A stretch of 64,000 nt of DNA from Dysidea avara (taxonomy: Eukaryota; Porifera; Demospongiae; Dictyoceratida; Dysideidae): positions 45,962,032 through 46,026,031 of the forward strand of contig NC_089272.1 in the NCBI RefSeq assembly GCF_963678975.1, in the 5' to 3' direction. This document shows, one piece after another, positions 63,440 through 64,000 of this stretch (position 1 is its first letter; every line of letters begins with the position of its first letter). The notes beneath the pieces are model-generated. The model was not told the DNA's origin. It ran no database searches and worked only from the letters and a program-made list of their open reading frames with translations. Position numbers and translations under genes: made by a program.

Positions 63440-63957
63440 TTAACTTGACTCTTCCTCCTCCTCACTGTTAGTATTAAACAGCCGTTGAAGTACATCTAGA
63501 AAATCATCTAGACCCATCAATCTCATAGTTTCACTGAGCCCACGTTCTGCTCTGCACAATGGACATCTCTTTGACATAGCTTCCAGGCCTGAATACCAGC
63601 TGCAACATCAAGATTCACATCCCAGTATGCTTCGGCAACATCTTGCTATCATCACTGGTGGTCGTATGGGCAATGAGTGACATATACGACATTTAAAATT
63701 CTCTTGCAGAGATGTTTTCAAGGCTAATGGCATTTGTGCTTTGCTATCAGCTGCACACATTCGTATTTCTTCGATTTGTTCTTTCATTACTTCTATATTT
63801 GCTGCAACTCCATCTAAGCTTTGTGACATCCCTTCCAAATCTTTCTCTCTCATTTTCTTAGGTCTTGGCTCATTAGCAGCAAAATCATCATCTGAGCTAT
63901 CAGCTCCTTTTCTGATAGCAAAAACCTTTCTTTTAGGGCATTTCCAGAACGTCAGTC
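63440..63957 (-). CDS. Last exon of a RING-type zinc-finger gene, with in-frame TGA
   Basis: A minus-strand exon. Its left splice site is supported by a pyrimidine-rich tract ending TTTCTTCTTTAG at about 63969-63958; the frame opens upstream only as intron read-through. It encodes LTFWKCPKRKVFAIRK, an acidic/serine stretch, a basic RPKKMRE cluster, a coiled-coil-like segment (residues around VMKEQIEEIR), then a RING pattern: CRIC, ARCC, LGC and, further on, CPLC. TGA at 63610-63608 falls two residues after the GC cysteine, where the second cysteine of C-x2-C is expected. Past it the frame runs 55 codons (WYSGLEAMSKRCPLCRAERG and an acidic tail) to TAA at 63442-63440. By family knowledge RING domains usually act as ubiquitin E3 ligases; the specific protein is not recognised. 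Confidence 0.65.
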
Positions 63958-64000
63958 CTAAAGAAGAAAAGTGCACAACTAAAGACTCAATCATAATGAT

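Overview
The window looks like accessory, repeat-dominated DNA from an invertebrate animal nuclear genome. I infer a sponge or another early-branching marine animal, with modest confidence. Reasons: several families of CR1/L2-like LINE retrotransposons with a PHD-finger ORF1, microsatellites, many palindromic DNA transposons, frequent TAGC/CTAG-rich stretches, and one intron-bearing RING-type gene at the right edge. Nothing bacterial or viral was seen, and apart from that one exon no host gene could be supported.

Layout. 1-4.6 kb: a LINE 3' end followed by a nearly full-length LINE (ORF1 plus an EN-RT ORF2 split by a one-base frameshift). 4.6-9.5 kb: a foldback element, a hAT-type MITE and a 5'-truncated LINE with a long open EN-RT frame. 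9.8-13.0 kb: a long-inverted-repeat transposon carrying two nested LINE pieces, one of them broken by a MITE. 13-18 kb: tRNA-like repeats and four decayed LINE fragments. 18-22 kb: a TIR element and low-information DNA. 22.3-28.7 kb: two LINEs head to head; the right one is interrupted by a CACTA-like MITE and by a hAT-like element that itself contains another LINE tail. 28.7-42 kb: sparse, old repeats, an almost perfect 81-bp palindrome, several TIR MITEs and an ancient LINE relic. 42.2-50.2 kb: one 8-kb long-TIR element with a 9-bp target duplication (Mutator-like architecture) and at least four nested insertions. 50-55 kb: small MITEs and a 2.2-kb foldback sharing its termini with the 9.8-13.0 kb element. 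55.1-58.6 kb: a 31-bp satellite array with higher-order structure. 58.8-61.5 kb: two related foldbacks and a hAT MITE with a perfect 8-bp target duplication. 63.4-64 kb: the last exon of a RING-type gene on the minus strand, with an in-frame TGA exactly where a zinc-binding cysteine is expected.

Two patterns tie the window together. First, a short cassette (a GATCGAGAT-like leader plus one to three tandem copies of a ~17-bp unit, core ACTCTAATAGAGCAGTC) occurs at about 18 places, repeatedly inside hAT-like MITEs whose terminal repeats differ. Second, most of the LINE families whose 3' ends could be located end in a hairpin, usually two nested stems, immediately before an AAT- or AAATA-type tail. 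All homology statements are by eye; no database search or fold computation was run.
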